A DNA stretch of 64,000 nt from Acidobacteriota bacterium (GTDB taxonomy: Bacteria > Acidobacteriota > Terriglobia > Bryobacterales > Bryobacteraceae). A program made the position numbers and the translations under genes. The stretch is from the NCBI GenBank assembly GCA_017307505.1, contig JAFKEE010000052.1, positions 26,859 through 90,858 on the forward strand, read 5' to 3'. This document shows, one piece after another, positions 33,733-42,900 of this stretch (positions within the stretch are counted from its first letter, which is position 1; every line of letters begins with the position of its first letter). The notes beneath the pieces are model-generated. The model did not search any database. It worked only from the letters and a program-made list of their open reading frames with translations, and was not told the origin of the DNA.

Positions 33733-35178
33733 CTAGTATTTGATGTAAACCGTCTTGTGATCGCTATAGAACTCCATCGCCGCCGGGCCCTGTTCCTTGG
33801 GACCGAAGCTCGAGTCCTTGCTGCCACCGAACGGCAGTTGATACTCGACACCGGCGCTGGGCAGATTTACCGTCACCAGGCCCGCCTCGATGCCATAAAT
33901 GTACTCGAACATGCGCGAAAGATTAGTGGTCTGGAGCGAAGCCGACAGGCCGAAATCACTGCCGTTGGCCAGTTGCATCGCGTGCTGGAAGTCCCGCGCT
34001 TTCAGGATGGCCATCACTGGTCCGAAGATCTCTTCGCGGGCGATCACCATGTCCTCGGTGACGTTCGCGAATACGGTGGGCTCGACGAAGTAGCCCTTGT
34101 CGTAGTCTCCACCCGTCAGGCGATGACCGCCGCACAGCGGCTCGCCGGCCTCTTTGCGGCCGATTTCGATGTAACGCAGCACCGTGTCCATCTGGCCTTC
34201 GTCGACGCACGGACCGATGTCGATGCCGGCCTGCATGCCGTTGCCGACCTTCAACTTCTTTGTGCGCTCCACCACGGCAGCGACGAACTTGTCGTAGATG
34301 CCTTCCTCGACGATCACGCGGGAGGTGGCGGTGCACTTCTGGCCTGTCGAAAAGAACGTGGCATTCACGCAATTCTCGACGGCTGAGGCGAAGTCGGCGT
34401 CGGCCAGCACGATGGTCGGGTTCTTGCCGCCCATTTCGAGCTGGATGCGCAGGTGCCGTTTCGACGCCTCGGCATGAATCCAGTTGCCGATCTCGCAGGA
34501 GCCCGTAAAGCTGATCGCCTTGATCGGCTTCGCGTTCACGATGGCCGCGCCCAGGGTTCCGCCGCTACCGCCGATGAAGTTCACAACACCCTTGGGGACG
34601 CCGGCCTCGTGGCAGGCTTCAATGATGCGCCAGGCGCTCAACGGCGCGGCGGACGCCGGCTTCATCACCACCGTGTTCCCGCAGATGAGCGCGGGCGCCA
34701 GCTTCCAGGCCGGGATGGCGCTGGGGAAATTCCAGGGTGTGATCAGGCCCACGACACCCACCGGCTTGCGCAGCGCGAACATGTGGACACGATCGCGCTC
34801 GCTCGGGGCCATGACGCCCGCCATGCGGGAGCCCTCGCCGGCGAAGTAGCGGAAGATGTTGATGGAACGCCGCACCTCACCCTTGGCTTCGGGCAGGGTC
34901 TTGCCTTCCTCGCGCGTCATCTCGGCGCTGATCTGTTCGAACTTGCGGTCGAGGATGTCGGCGATCTTGTACAGCAAGGCTCCGCGGGCCGGGCCGCTCA
35001 TGGTCGACCACGCCGGCAGCGCGCGCTGCGCCGCTTCGGCTGCCCGCTGGATATCCTCGGCCGAACCCTTGCCATGCAGTCCGACAACTTCGCTGGTATC
35101 CGCCGGATTGCGATTCTCGAAAGTGGGCCCTTCGACCCACGCGCCGTCGATGTAATTCGGAAAGATGGGTGTGCTCAT
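33733..35178 (-). CDS. Aldehyde dehydrogenase, 2,5-dioxopentanoate (2-oxoglutarate semialdehyde) type
   Basis: 481 residues, full-length ALDH. NAD-binding signature (GVVGLITPWNFPSAIPAWKLAPALICGN), the general-base Glu in QLEMGGKNP and the catalytic Cys in FFSTGQKCTATSR are intact; the C-terminal GVEYQLPFGGSKDSSFGPKEQG is characteristic of the succinate/2-oxoglutarate-semialdehyde branch. With the FAH-type gene 15 bases downstream it likely oxidises 2-oxoglutarate semialdehyde to 2-oxoglutarate. It starts nine bases after LemA, which is an odd neighbour for a metabolic enzyme. Confidence 0.92.
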   Translation of the reverse strand: MSTPIFPNYIDGAWVEGPTFENRNPADTSEVVGLHGKGSAEDIQRAAEAAQRALPAWSTMSGPARGALLYKIADILDRKFEQISAEMTREEGKTLPEAKGEVRRSINIFRYFAGEGSRMAGVMAPSERDRVHMFALRKPVGVVGLITPWNFPSAIPAWKLAPALICGNTVVMKPASAAPLSAWRIIEACHEAGVPKGVVNFIGGSGGTLGAAIVNAKPIKAISFTGSCEIGNWIHAEASKRHLRIQLEMGGKNPTIVLADADFASAVENCVNATFFSTGQKCTATSRVIVEEGIYDKFVAAVVERTKKLKVGNGMQAGIDIGPCVDEGQMDTVLRYIEIGRKEAGEPLCGGHRLTGGDYDKGYFVEPTVFANVTEDMVIAREEIFGPVMAILKARDFQHAMQLANGSDFGLSASLQTTNLSRMFEYIYGIEAGLVTVNLPSAGVEYQLPFGGSKDSSFGPKEQGPAAMEFYSDHKTVYIKY

Positions 35179-35187
35179 GATCTGTCT

Positions 35188-35754
35188 CTAGAACTTCACA
35201 GCCGGCGCGGTCCGGGCGCCTGGCTCCGTTTTGAAGTAGTCGTCGTTGCGATGGAAGCCCATCATCCCGGCGAACAGGTTGGTGGGGAACAGGCCGATGC
35301 TCGTGTTGTACGTTTGTACGGTTTCGTTGTACTTCCGGCGTTCCACCGCAATGCGGTTCTCCGTGCCGGCCAGTTCATCCTGCAATCGCATGAAATTCTC
35401 GTTCGACTTCAGGTTGGGATAGTTTTCGACCACGACCAGCAGGCGGCCGATCGCGGAATCCAGTCCCTGGTTTGCCTGAATCTTCTCCCCGGGTGTCCTG
35501 GCGTTCAACAGCGCCGAGCGGGCATTAGCCACGGTCTCAAGAATCTGCTTTTCCTGGGAAGCAAAACCCTTTACCGTTTCCACCAGGTTCGGAATCAGGT
35601 CGGCCCGGCGCTGCAGCGCCACATCCACCTGCGACCATGCGCCGCGAATCGCCTCCTGTTTCGTCACCAGTTCATTGTTGGCCGAGGCGGCCTTGCCGCC
35701 GACGATCAGCACGAGCACCAGAATGATGCCGCCGATAATCAATCCAGTCTTCAT
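35188..35754 (-). CDS. LemA family protein
   Basis: 188 residues from ATG 35754 with a GGTGAGGAT ribosome site eight bases upstream. One N-terminal membrane helix (GLIIGGIILVLVLIVGG) is followed by a helical bundle with family motifs: NELVTKQEAIRGAWSQVDVALQRRADLIPNLVETVKG, RLLVVVENYPNLKSNENFMRLQDELAGTENRI, VQTYNTSIGLFPTNLFAGMMGF. LemA proteins are envelope-anchored and usually accompany a TPM-domain gene, as here two genes upstream. Their function is unresolved, possibly in envelope integrity or two-component signalling. Confidence 0.93.
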   Translation of the reverse strand: MKTGLIIGGIILVLVLIVGGKAASANNELVTKQEAIRGAWSQVDVALQRRADLIPNLVETVKGFASQEKQILETVANARSALLNARTPGEKIQANQGLDSAIGRLLVVVENYPNLKSNENFMRLQDELAGTENRIAVERRKYNETVQTYNTSIGLFPTNLFAGMMGFHRNDDYFKTEPGARTAPAVKF

Positions 35755-35764
35755 GGGTAAATCC

Positions 35765-36484
35765 TCACCGCTCCAGTCGATCGACCACGGCGACCAGTGC
35801 CGCGATCTCCTCAAGGTACGTTGAAAAGAGACTGCCGGGGTCCAGGCTGCGGGGCCGGGTTTGACCCTCGCGGAGACCTAACAGCATATCGAACGCGCGC
35901 CCTTCTATGCCAAAGGACTCGCGCAGCTGGCTCACCACTTCCCGTTTGGGCCAGGGTGCCGCATGACCCGCCAGCAGCAAGGCATGCCGAGCCAGTACAC
36001 AAAACGTCGAAACCGAATCCGCCATCAGGCGCAGCATCAGATCGCGGTCACTGAGCACACCCGCCGCCTTCTGCCGCAGCCTCAGAAGTTTTGCCCGCAA
36101 CTCGTGCTCCACCTGCGCCCGGTAAAATGCGTCGTCGATGGTCAGGCCGGCCGTGATGTCCTCACCGTGCAGCACCCGGTGGCGTTCCGCGATGTCGTGG
36201 TATTCGATGGGGAAACAGTCGGAAGAGGTCAACACCTCGTCGCGGCTCATCAGTAGCGGCGCAGGGTTGCCTTTCTCCCGCCACCATTTGAACACCGGCT
36301 CCGACGCTTCCAGTTCCTTCGGACCGATCTTATCCAGGACGCACATTACATTCAGATCGGAATAGACTCCGTGCACGTCGCCGCTGGCGCCGGAGCCATA
36401 CAGAATGACCGACCGCAACCCCTTGCCGTGCGCCTTCTGGAGTTTCTCGACGAGCTGGTTTAACAAACGATCCATCGGCTCCAT
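35765..36484 (-). CDS. Nucleotidyltransferase-fold protein with altered catalytic motif
   Basis: 239 residues. The N-terminal MNT-like fold is marked by SVILYGSGASGDVHGVYSDLNVM, equivalent to GSxARG...SDIDL of minimal nucleotidyltransferases, but the second carboxylate of the D-x-D pair is Asn here (SDLN). The remaining 140 residues are helical and resemble HEPN/KNTase-C-type tails (AFYRAQVEHELRAKLLRLR). A GGGAGGAT site lies five bases before the ATG. It is embedded between the TPM and LemA genes, 12 and 10 bases away. A catalytically impaired or regulatory NTase is my reading. Confidence 0.8.
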   Translation of the reverse strand: MEPMDRLLNQLVEKLQKAHGKGLRSVILYGSGASGDVHGVYSDLNVMCVLDKIGPKELEASEPVFKWWREKGNPAPLLMSRDEVLTSSDCFPIEYHDIAERHRVLHGEDITAGLTIDDAFYRAQVEHELRAKLLRLRQKAAGVLSDRDLMLRLMADSVSTFCVLARHALLLAGHAAPWPKREVVSQLRESFGIEGRAFDMLLGLREGQTRPRSLDPGSLFSTYLEEIAALVAVVDRLER

Positions 36485-36496
36485 CGGTATCCTCCC

Positions 36497-37297
36497 TTAC
36501 CAGTCACTGGACGCCCCGCCGCCGCCCGAGTCCCCGCCTCCGAATCCGCCAAAGCTGTCGCCGGAATCGTAGCCGCCAAACCCGCCGCTGCTGCGTGTGC
36601 GTGATCCGCCCCCGCCCAGCAGTTGACCCAAAATCATGCCTGCCAGGAAGCCACCGCCTCCACTGCCGCCGCCATAGCCCCCGCGGCCGCTTCGTCCGCC
36701 GCCGAAAAAGAGCATCAGCAGCATCAGGCCGCCGACCACAACCACAACTTCCCAAGGGAAACTCTCTGGCCTGGGCCGCGAGTGGCGCATGGGGGGCGCC
36801 ATGCCGATCTGTACGCCCTTCGACTGGGCGATCTTCTCGGCGATGGTGCGCGCGGCGTCGGACAAGGCCTGGGCGTAATTGCCCGCCCGCAGCGAGGGCC
36901 GCATCTCCCTCAGAATGCCACCGGCGTTGCCGTCCGGAATGATCGGCTCCAATCCGTATCCAACTTCCAGGCGCGTCCGCCTGTCGTTGATGGACAGCAG
37001 CAGCAGAACCCCTTCGTTGTTCTTCTTGCTGCCGACGCCCCACTTGCGATACAGCACGTTGGCGACATCTTCGATCGGCTCGCCTTCCAGACTGGTGATG
37101 GTCACCAGGGCAATCTGGGCGCCTGTCGCATTCTGCACCTGGGCGCAGTAAGCCTCGAGTTGCTGTACCGAGGCCGGATCGAGCACTTTGGCGAAATCGT
37201 TGACGTACCCGGTGGGGCGCAGCGCGCCGAAGTCCGCCGCCGCCGCGCTCCAGACTACGGCCAGCAGCAGGATAAGTGCTTTGGTCCAACTGCTCAT
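36497..37297 (-). CDS. TPM domain-containing (YgcG-like) secreted membrane protein
   Basis: 266 residues. Signal peptide (TKALILLLAVVWSAAAA), TPM/repair-phosphatase-like domain (about 28-155: GYVNDFAKVLDPASVQQLEAYC, GAQIALVTITSLEGE, VGSKKNNEGVLLLLSINDRR, RLEVGYGLEPIIPD), a membrane helix (WEVVVVVGGLMLLMLFFGGG) and a long Gly/Ser/Arg-rich tail ending SGGGGASSDW. This is the normal partner of LemA in bacterial operons. The tail composition is typical of YgcG-family proteins. It lies four bases after the M16 peptidase stop. Confidence 0.93.
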   Translation of the reverse strand: MSSWTKALILLLAVVWSAAAADFGALRPTGYVNDFAKVLDPASVQQLEAYCAQVQNATGAQIALVTITSLEGEPIEDVANVLYRKWGVGSKKNNEGVLLLLSINDRRTRLEVGYGLEPIIPDGNAGGILREMRPSLRAGNYAQALSDAARTIAEKIAQSKGVQIGMAPPMRHSRPRPESFPWEVVVVVGGLMLLMLFFGGGRSGRGGYGGGSGGGGFLAGMILGQLLGGGGSRTRSSGGFGGYDSGDSFGGFGGGDSGGGGASSDW

Positions 37298-37301
37298 TAC
37301 G

Positions 37302-38585
37302 TCAGCAGGCCAGGTCTTCCCGCGTTACCGTGAGACCTTCCAGCCGGCCCAGCATGGCCAGGCCGATCTTTTCGGAGTCAAAATACTCCCGGGCCAGGCT
37401 CAGCACCTGGTCCGCGGTGACGGCTTCAATGCTCTCCGCAAGCTCGTCCAGGGTATAGAACTTTCCGAAGTTCATCCACTGCCGGGCCAGGTTGCTCATG
37501 CGGCTGCTGGTCGATTCCAGGCTCAGCATCAGCGAGCCCTTCATGTGATCCTTGGCGTGCCGCAGTTCCTCGGCCGGCAGCGGGTCGTTCTTCAACCGCC
37601 GCAGCTCCAGCATCACCCCATCCAACAGCTTGCGCGCGGTCTCCGACGAGGTGCCCGCGTAGATCGCCATCAGGCCGGTATCCCGGTAGAGGTTCAGCTC
37701 GGAGAAGATCGAGTAGGCCAGCCCCTGCCGTTCGCGGATGTTCTGAAACAGCCGGGAACTCATGCCGCCGCCCAGGATGACGTTCAGCGTGTAGGCGGCA
37801 AAGCGCAGAGGGTGGGTCGCCGGCACCATCGGGACACCCAGGCACAGGTGCACCTGCTGCAGGCTGCGGCGGTTCTTGAGGATCAGCGGCGCCGCGGTGG
37901 GCGGCGTGGTGAAGTCGGGTAGCGCACCGCCCACAGGCAGCGGGCTGAGATACTGCTCCGCCACCCGGATCAGGTCTTCATGCCGCAGGCTGCCGGCCGC
38001 CGTCAGCGTGATGTTTTCCGGGCGGTAGTAGCGCTGGTGGTAGCTGCGCAGGTTCTCGGGACAGAACCCGGCGATCGTCTTCTTGGTACCCAGGATCGGC
38101 TGGCCCAGGGAGTGATGCTTCCAGAAGTTGCTGACAAACAGTTCGTGGACAAACGTCTCCGGACTGTCGTTCTCCATCTTGAGCTCTTCCAGGACGACGC
38201 CCTTCTCCTTCTCGATATCCGACACGTCGAACCGGGGGTTCAGCAGCATGTCGGAGAGGATCTCGAAGGCCAGCGGCATATGCTCGTCCAACACTTTGGT
38301 GTTGTAGCCGACGAGTTCGCGGCCGGTGAAGGCATCCAGGTGGCCGCCGATGGCGTCCACTTCGCGCGCGATATCCTCGGCCGAGCGCTTCGGCGTGCCT
38401 TTGAACAGCATGTGTTCAATGAAGTGCGAGGTTCCGTTCTCTTCGACCGTCTCGCACCGGGATCCGGTACCAATCCAGAATCCGACCGCCACGCTGCGTA
38501 CAGCGGGCATCGGCTCCGTAATGACACGAATGCCGTTCGATAGCGTGCTGACGCAAATATCCCGTTCCAAGGTGAGCTTCGGCAT
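37302..38585 (-). CDS. M16-family zinc peptidase
   Basis: 427 residues, one M16 half-pair (two homologous domains). Inverted zinc motif HFIEH in GTSHFIEHMLFKGTPKR, with the third ligand Glu in VVLEELKMENDSPE; the second domain has the RxxxY pair region GGGMSSRLFQNIRERQGLAYSIFSE. These cytoplasmic or periplasmic peptidases usually act as dimers on peptides or unfolded proteins. No signal peptide, so cytoplasmic. First gene of the tightly spaced run that includes TPM, NTase-like, LemA, ALDH, FAH and YfhO genes. Confidence 0.92.
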   Translation of the reverse strand: MPKLTLERDICVSTLSNGIRVITEPMPAVRSVAVGFWIGTGSRCETVEENGTSHFIEHMLFKGTPKRSAEDIAREVDAIGGHLDAFTGRELVGYNTKVLDEHMPLAFEILSDMLLNPRFDVSDIEKEKGVVLEELKMENDSPETFVHELFVSNFWKHHSLGQPILGTKKTIAGFCPENLRSYHQRYYRPENITLTAAGSLRHEDLIRVAEQYLSPLPVGGALPDFTTPPTAAPLILKNRRSLQQVHLCLGVPMVPATHPLRFAAYTLNVILGGGMSSRLFQNIRERQGLAYSIFSELNLYRDTGLMAIYAGTSSETARKLLDGVMLELRRLKNDPLPAEELRHAKDHMKGSLMLSLESTSSRMSNLARQWMNFGKFYTLDELAESIEAVTADQVLSLAREYFDSEKIGLAMLGRLEGLTVTREDLAC

Positions 38586-38692
38586 GGACTGTCTCCAGTC
38601 TATCCTCTCACGTCCTGTCTGGCGGGCTTGCGTTCAGCGGGAGGAGCGGTGGCCCGCCCTCCCGTGTGCCGGACTAATGACTGCTGCCGGGC

Positions 38693-40546
38693 TCAGTACT
38701 TCAGCCCGAACCCGTTCTTGAACAGGACGTCGGCCTTTGTGGCCGCGCCCAGCGGGAGCTGTTCGTCCGAACGCGGCCAGGCGAACGACAGCTTGCCCGT
38801 CGGCTTGTAATCGCCAAACAGGACGTCGCTCACACCCTGACCTTCGGTGCCCGGCAGCCAGGCCGCCACGAACGCATCCGCATCCGCCAGCACGTCATTG
38901 ATGATCATCGGCCGGCCCGATACCAGAACTACCACCACCGGAATGCCCGCCGCCTTCATGTTCTTGACCGCGGCCACATCGGCCGCATCCAGCGCCAAGG
39001 TCTTCCGGTCGCCCATCATCTCGGCGTACGGTTTCTCGCCGATCACCACCACGCCGACTGTCGCGCCCTGCGCGCCCGTGCCGTCCGCAGAGTAAGTGAC
39101 CTGGGTGCCCTGCGCCACAGCCGACTGGATTGCCGCCCGAATCGTCGTGCCGCCCGTCGTCACGTTGCCGCTCTTGCCCTGCCAGTCAATGGTCCAGCCG
39201 CCGCACTGATTGCCGATGTCGTCTGCGTTCTTCCCGGCGATGTGGATCCGGGCCACCGACTTCTTCAACGGCAGCGTCTTCTTGTCGTTCTTCAGCAGGA
39301 CCAGCGACTGCCGTACCGCATCGCGCGCCACCATCCGGTGCTCGGCTGACCCGAAGGTCTTGTGGAGATTCCTGTCGGCCAGTTGCGACCGGTTCTTGTC
39401 CATCAGGCCCAGGGCGAACTTTACCCGCAGGATGCGTGTCACGGCGTCGTCGATCCGCGTCATCGGCACGCGGCCTTCGTTCACCAACTCCTTCAGGTCT
39501 TTCACATACTCGCGGTAGCGCTCGGTCACCATCACCATGTCCATGCCCGCGTTGATCGAAATCTCGATGGCCTTTTTATAGTCAGGCGTGATCTGATCGA
39601 TCGCGTTGTAGTCGGAGATGATAAAGCCCTGGAAGCCCAGTTCCCCCTTCAGGATGTCGGTCATCAACTGTTTGCTGGCTGAGCACTTCACGCCATTCCA
39701 ACTGCTGTAGGAAGGCATCACCGTCCCGGCACCCGCGGCGATGGTCGTCAGGTAACCCTGCAGGTGCAGGCGCCGCAGCGTCGGTTCGTCTACCCGCGTA
39801 TCGCCCTGGTCCAGAGGCGCCTTGCCGCCCATCCCTGTGCCAAAGGTGGTGCCGCCGTCGCCTACGTAGTGCTTGGCGCAGGCAAGCAGCGACAGGGGGT
39901 TGGAAAGATCCGGGCTTTGCAGGCCCCGCACGGCTGCCTCGCCCAGTTCCTTCACCAGCTTGGGGTCGTCGGAGAAACCTTCATAGGTGCGGCCCCAGCG
40001 GATATCCTGCGGCACTGCAACGCATGGCGCGAAGGTCCACTGAATGCCAGTCGCCCTCACTTCTTCCGCCGTGACTCGGGCGATCTTCTCGATCAGGGCC
40101 GGATTCCGCGCGCAGCCGAGACCGATATTCTGCGGAAAAACCACCGCCCCAATCACGTTATTGTGGCCATGCAGCGCATCGACGCCATAGATCAGGGGAA
40201 TGCCAAGCCGGGTCTTCAAGGCCCTTTTCTGATACTTGTCATAAAGGTTCGTCCAGGCTTCCAGGCTATTGCCTTCTTTGGGATCGGAACTGCCGCCACT
40301 GAGGACGGAGCCGAGGAAGAGGTTCTCGATGTCCGCCTCGTCCTTCAGCGCCTCCTGGTCCGGCTGCGTCATCTGGCCGACCTTCTCCTCCAGCGTCATC
40401 TGGGCCAGGATGGCCTTCACCTGGGGATCGTACGTCGAAAGCGGCTTCGGTTTGGCGGGCGCGGCCGCACCCAGCACGGAAATGAAGACAGCACTCGCGG
40501 CAACCGTGCCAATCGCGGCGATCGAGAAGAGTTTCGGATATTGCAT
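38693..40546 (-). CDS. Secreted glycoside hydrolase family 3 (beta-glucosidase-like)
   Basis: 617 residues. Signal peptide ([24 protein letters not shown]) then a GH3 N-terminal TIM barrel ([35 protein letters not shown] with the nucleophile Asp) and the C-terminal alpha/beta sandwich (about 400-617: [56 protein letters not shown]). The organisation matches barley-exohydrolase-like GH3 without a fibronectin domain. Likely periplasmic beta-glucan/oligoglucoside hydrolysis. Divergent from the permease gene at 40633. Confidence 0.95.
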   Translation of the reverse strand: MQYPKLFSIAAIGTVAASAVFISVLGAAAPAKPKPLSTYDPQVKAILAQMTLEEKVGQMTQPDQEALKDEADIENLFLGSVLSGGSSDPKEGNSLEAWTNLYDKYQKRALKTRLGIPLIYGVDALHGHNNVIGAVVFPQNIGLGCARNPALIEKIARVTAEEVRATGIQWTFAPCVAVPQDIRWGRTYEGFSDDPKLVKELGEAAVRGLQSPDLSNPLSLLACAKHYVGDGGTTFGTGMGGKAPLDQGDTRVDEPTLRRLHLQGYLTTIAAGAGTVMPSYSSWNGVKCSASKQLMTDILKGELGFQGFIISDYNAIDQITPDYKKAIEISINAGMDMVMVTERYREYVKDLKELVNEGRVPMTRIDDAVTRILRVKFALGLMDKNRSQLADRNLHKTFGSAEHRMVARDAVRQSLVLLKNDKKTLPLKKSVARIHIAGKNADDIGNQCGGWTIDWQGKSGNVTTGGTTIRAAIQSAVAQGTQVTYSADGTGAQGATVGVVVIGEKPYAEMMGDRKTLALDAADVAAVKNMKAAGIPVVVVLVSGRPMIINDVLADADAFVAAWLPGTEGQGVSDVLFGDYKPTGKLSFAWPRSDEQLPLGAATKADVLFKNGFGLKY

Positions 40547-40632
40547 GCGTTTACTCCGCGGAGCGCTCTTAGCTTATCAGCCCTTTTTCCCGGTGGCCAC
40601 GCCCTGCCGCCATAATAGGATCTAGCCCTTTC

Positions 40633-41841
40633 ATGGCAGCCCTCCTCATCTTTATCGCCACTTACATCGTGCTTGCGATCGGACGTTTCCCGGGATTGCG
40701 CGTGGACCGTACCGGTGCGACCATCATCGGCGCCAGTTTCATGGTTGCTGCCGGCGTCCTGAGCTTCGACGAAGCGCTGCACGCGGTCGACTGGGCCACC
40801 ATCGTTCTCCTGCTGGGCATGATGATCGTCGTCGCGAACCTGCGCCTCTCCGGATTCTTCCGCCTGGTTGCCGCTGCGGTCGTCCGGCATGCCCACGGCC
40901 CGCGCATGCTGCTGGCCGGAATTGTCGCGGTCTCCGGCCTCTTCTCCGCGTTCTTTGTCAACGACACCATGTGCCTGGTGCTGACGCCGCTGGTGCTGGA
41001 GGTGACGCTCTCTTTGCGCCGCAACCCCGTGCCCTATCTGCTCGCGGTCGCCATGTCCTCCAATGCAGGTAGTGCCGCCACCATCACGGGCAATCCGCAG
41101 AACATGATGATCGGTTCGCTCTCGGGCATCCACTACCGGACGTTCGCCCTGGCCCTGACCCCCATCGCGATAGGGTCCCTGGTGATGACCTATTTCGTGA
41201 TCATGTTTTTCTACCGGCGTGAGTTCACCAAAGAGCGTTTCGACGCCGGGCAGTCCTTGCGAGTGCGGGTCAACAGCGGCCTGATGTGGAAATCGATTCT
41301 GGTGGCCATTGCCATGGTCGGCTGCTTCTTTGCCGGCTACCCGGTGGCCCAGGTCGCTATCGTCGCCGGAGCGGTCATGCTGGTCACCCGGCGCGTGAAG
41401 CCCGAAAAAATCTACCACGACATCGACTGGTCGCTGCTGGCTATGTTTGCCGGGCTTTTCGTCGTGGTCTCAGGCGTGGAAAAGACCTCGCTCGAGGAAG
41501 ACCTTTTCCGCATCGCCCAGGGCTTCGGTCTGCACCGGCCCGCCGTGCTCACCACCTTCTCCGCAATGCTTTCCAACATCGTCAGTAATGTCCCGGCCGT
41601 GCTGGTCTTTCGCCCGGTCATGGCAAAACTGCCTAACCCGGAACTCGGCTGGCTCACCCTGGCCATGTCTTCGACTCTGGCCGGCAATTTCACCATCCTG
41701 GGGTCGGTGGCGAACCTGATCGTCGTGCAACGCGCCCGCTCAGAGGTCCAGATCACCTTCTGGGACTATTTCCGGGCCGGCGCACCGCTCACCGTGGCCA
41801 GTCTGGCCTTCGGTGCGCTCTGGCTGACATACTTGAGGTAG
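40633..41841 (+). CDS. ArsB/NhaD-type anion transporter (SLC13-like)
   Basis: 402 residues, about 11 membrane helices, mostly hydrophobic from the first residue ([16 protein letters not shown]). A family signature is visible twice: [18 protein letters not shown] and, in the second half, [17 protein letters not shown] with [43 protein letters not shown] is the paired substrate loop. Family members move arsenite, sodium or dicarboxylates; the substrate is not defined here. The rlmN gene starts four bases after its stop, so the two are probably co-transcribed. Confidence 0.88.
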   Translation: MAALLIFIATYIVLAIGRFPGLRVDRTGATIIGASFMVAAGVLSFDEALHAVDWATIVLLLGMMIVVANLRLSGFFRLVAAAVVRHAHGPRMLLAGIVAVSGLFSAFFVNDTMCLVLTPLVLEVTLSLRRNPVPYLLAVAMSSNAGSAATITGNPQNMMIGSLSGIHYRTFALALTPIAIGSLVMTYFVIMFFYRREFTKERFDAGQSLRVRVNSGLMWKSILVAIAMVGCFFAGYPVAQVAIVAGAVMLVTRRVKPEKIYHDIDWSLLAMFAGLFVVVSGVEKTSLEEDLFRIAQGFGLHRPAVLTTFSAMLSNIVSNVPAVLVFRPVMAKLPNPELGWLTLAMSSTLAGNFTILGSVANLIVVQRARSEVQITFWDYFRAGAPLTVASLAFGALWLTYLR

Positions 41842-41845
41842 AGGT

Positions 41846-42892
41846 ATGCAAACCCTGCTTGGCATGGAAGCGGCCGATCTCCAGGCACTATTGCCTGGGC
41901 AACCGGCGTTCCGCGCCCGTCAACTTTACGAAGCCATCTATCACGGTCGCGTGACCTCGCTCGGGGCGGTATCGACCCTACCCAAGGACGTCCGCGAACG
42001 GCTGGAATCTGAGTGCAGCCTCGGCCATCTCACCCAGGCGACTCGCTACCAGTCGGCCGACGGCACCCGCCGCTACCTGCTCAGCCTGCCGGATGGGAAG
42101 AGCGTCGAGGCCGTGTTCATGCCCGAAGAGAACCGGGACACTCTTTGCATCTCCACCCAGGTGGGCTGCCCCGTGGACTGCAAGTTCTGCCTCACCGCCC
42201 TCATCGGCCTCGAACGCAACCTGACGGCCGGCGAGATCGTCGGCCAAGTGCTTCATCTGGCGCAGGATAACAACCTCTGGTCGGACCAGAAGCGCATCAA
42301 TATCGTCATGATGGGCCAGGGCGAGCCGCTGCTGAACCTCGCCAACGTGTTGAAGGCAACCAGGCTGTTGTGCGACCCCAGGGGACTGAACATCGCGCCG
42401 CGCCGCATCACCGTCTCCACCTCAGGCATCATCCCCAAGATGGCGGAACTGGCGAAGGCCGAGATCCGGCCGCGGTTGGCCATTTCTCTCAACGGTTCAA
42501 ATCAGGACCAGCGTGCTGCACTCATGCCCATCACGCGAAAGCACACGCTTGAGGCGCTGATGGAGGCCTGCCGGACCTATCCACTCCGTCCCTGGGAAAA
42601 ACTGACTTTCGAGTACGTGCTGCTCAAGGATGTCAACGATTCCGAAGCCGATGCGCTGCGGGTCGTACGCCTGCTGGCGAACCTCAACTGTAAGGTCAAC
42701 CTGATTGCTCTCAACCCGGGCCCCGGCATTCCGTTCGAAACCCCTGATCCAGAAAAGGTTACGGCGTTTCAGGAGATTCTGAAGCGCTCATTCCCCTGCT
42801 TTGTACGCCGTCCCCGCGGACTGGATATCTTCGCCGCTTGCGGGCAGTTGAAGCGGATGGAGTCCGCCGGTTCGGCGCTGGTCCAACTCTAG
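41846..42892 (+). CDS. rlmN: 23S rRNA (adenine-2503-C2)-methyltransferase RlmN
   Basis: 348 residues. Radical SAM cysteines C108-x3-C112-x2-C115 in GCPVDCKFC, the RlmN motif [13 protein letters not shown] (SAM loop), the [12 protein letters not shown] equivalent [17 protein letters not shown] and a C-terminal catalytic Cys in IFAACGQL are all present. It methylates A2503 of 23S rRNA and A37 of several tRNAs, supporting translational accuracy. Four bases after the ArsB/NhaD-type gene; a GAGG ribosome site overlaps the previous stop region. Confidence 0.95.
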   Translation: MQTLLGMEAADLQALLPGQPAFRARQLYEAIYHGRVTSLGAVSTLPKDVRERLESECSLGHLTQATRYQSADGTRRYLLSLPDGKSVEAVFMPEENRDTLCISTQVGCPVDCKFCLTALIGLERNLTAGEIVGQVLHLAQDNNLWSDQKRINIVMMGQGEPLLNLANVLKATRLLCDPRGLNIAPRRITVSTSGIIPKMAELAKAEIRPRLAISLNGSNQDQRAALMPITRKHTLEALMEACRTYPLRPWEKLTFEYVLLKDVNDSEADALRVVRLLANLNCKVNLIALNPGPGIPFETPDPEKVTAFQEILKRSFPCFVRRPRGLDIFAACGQLKRMESAGSALVQL

Positions 42893-42900
42893 TCCTGCCT

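Noticed and set aside
38638..38664. CGGGAGG/CCTCCCG hairpin after the GH3 gene as terminator
   Set aside because: Only a 7-bp stem with a 13-base loop and no U-tract on the minus strand, so I did not list it as a feature.
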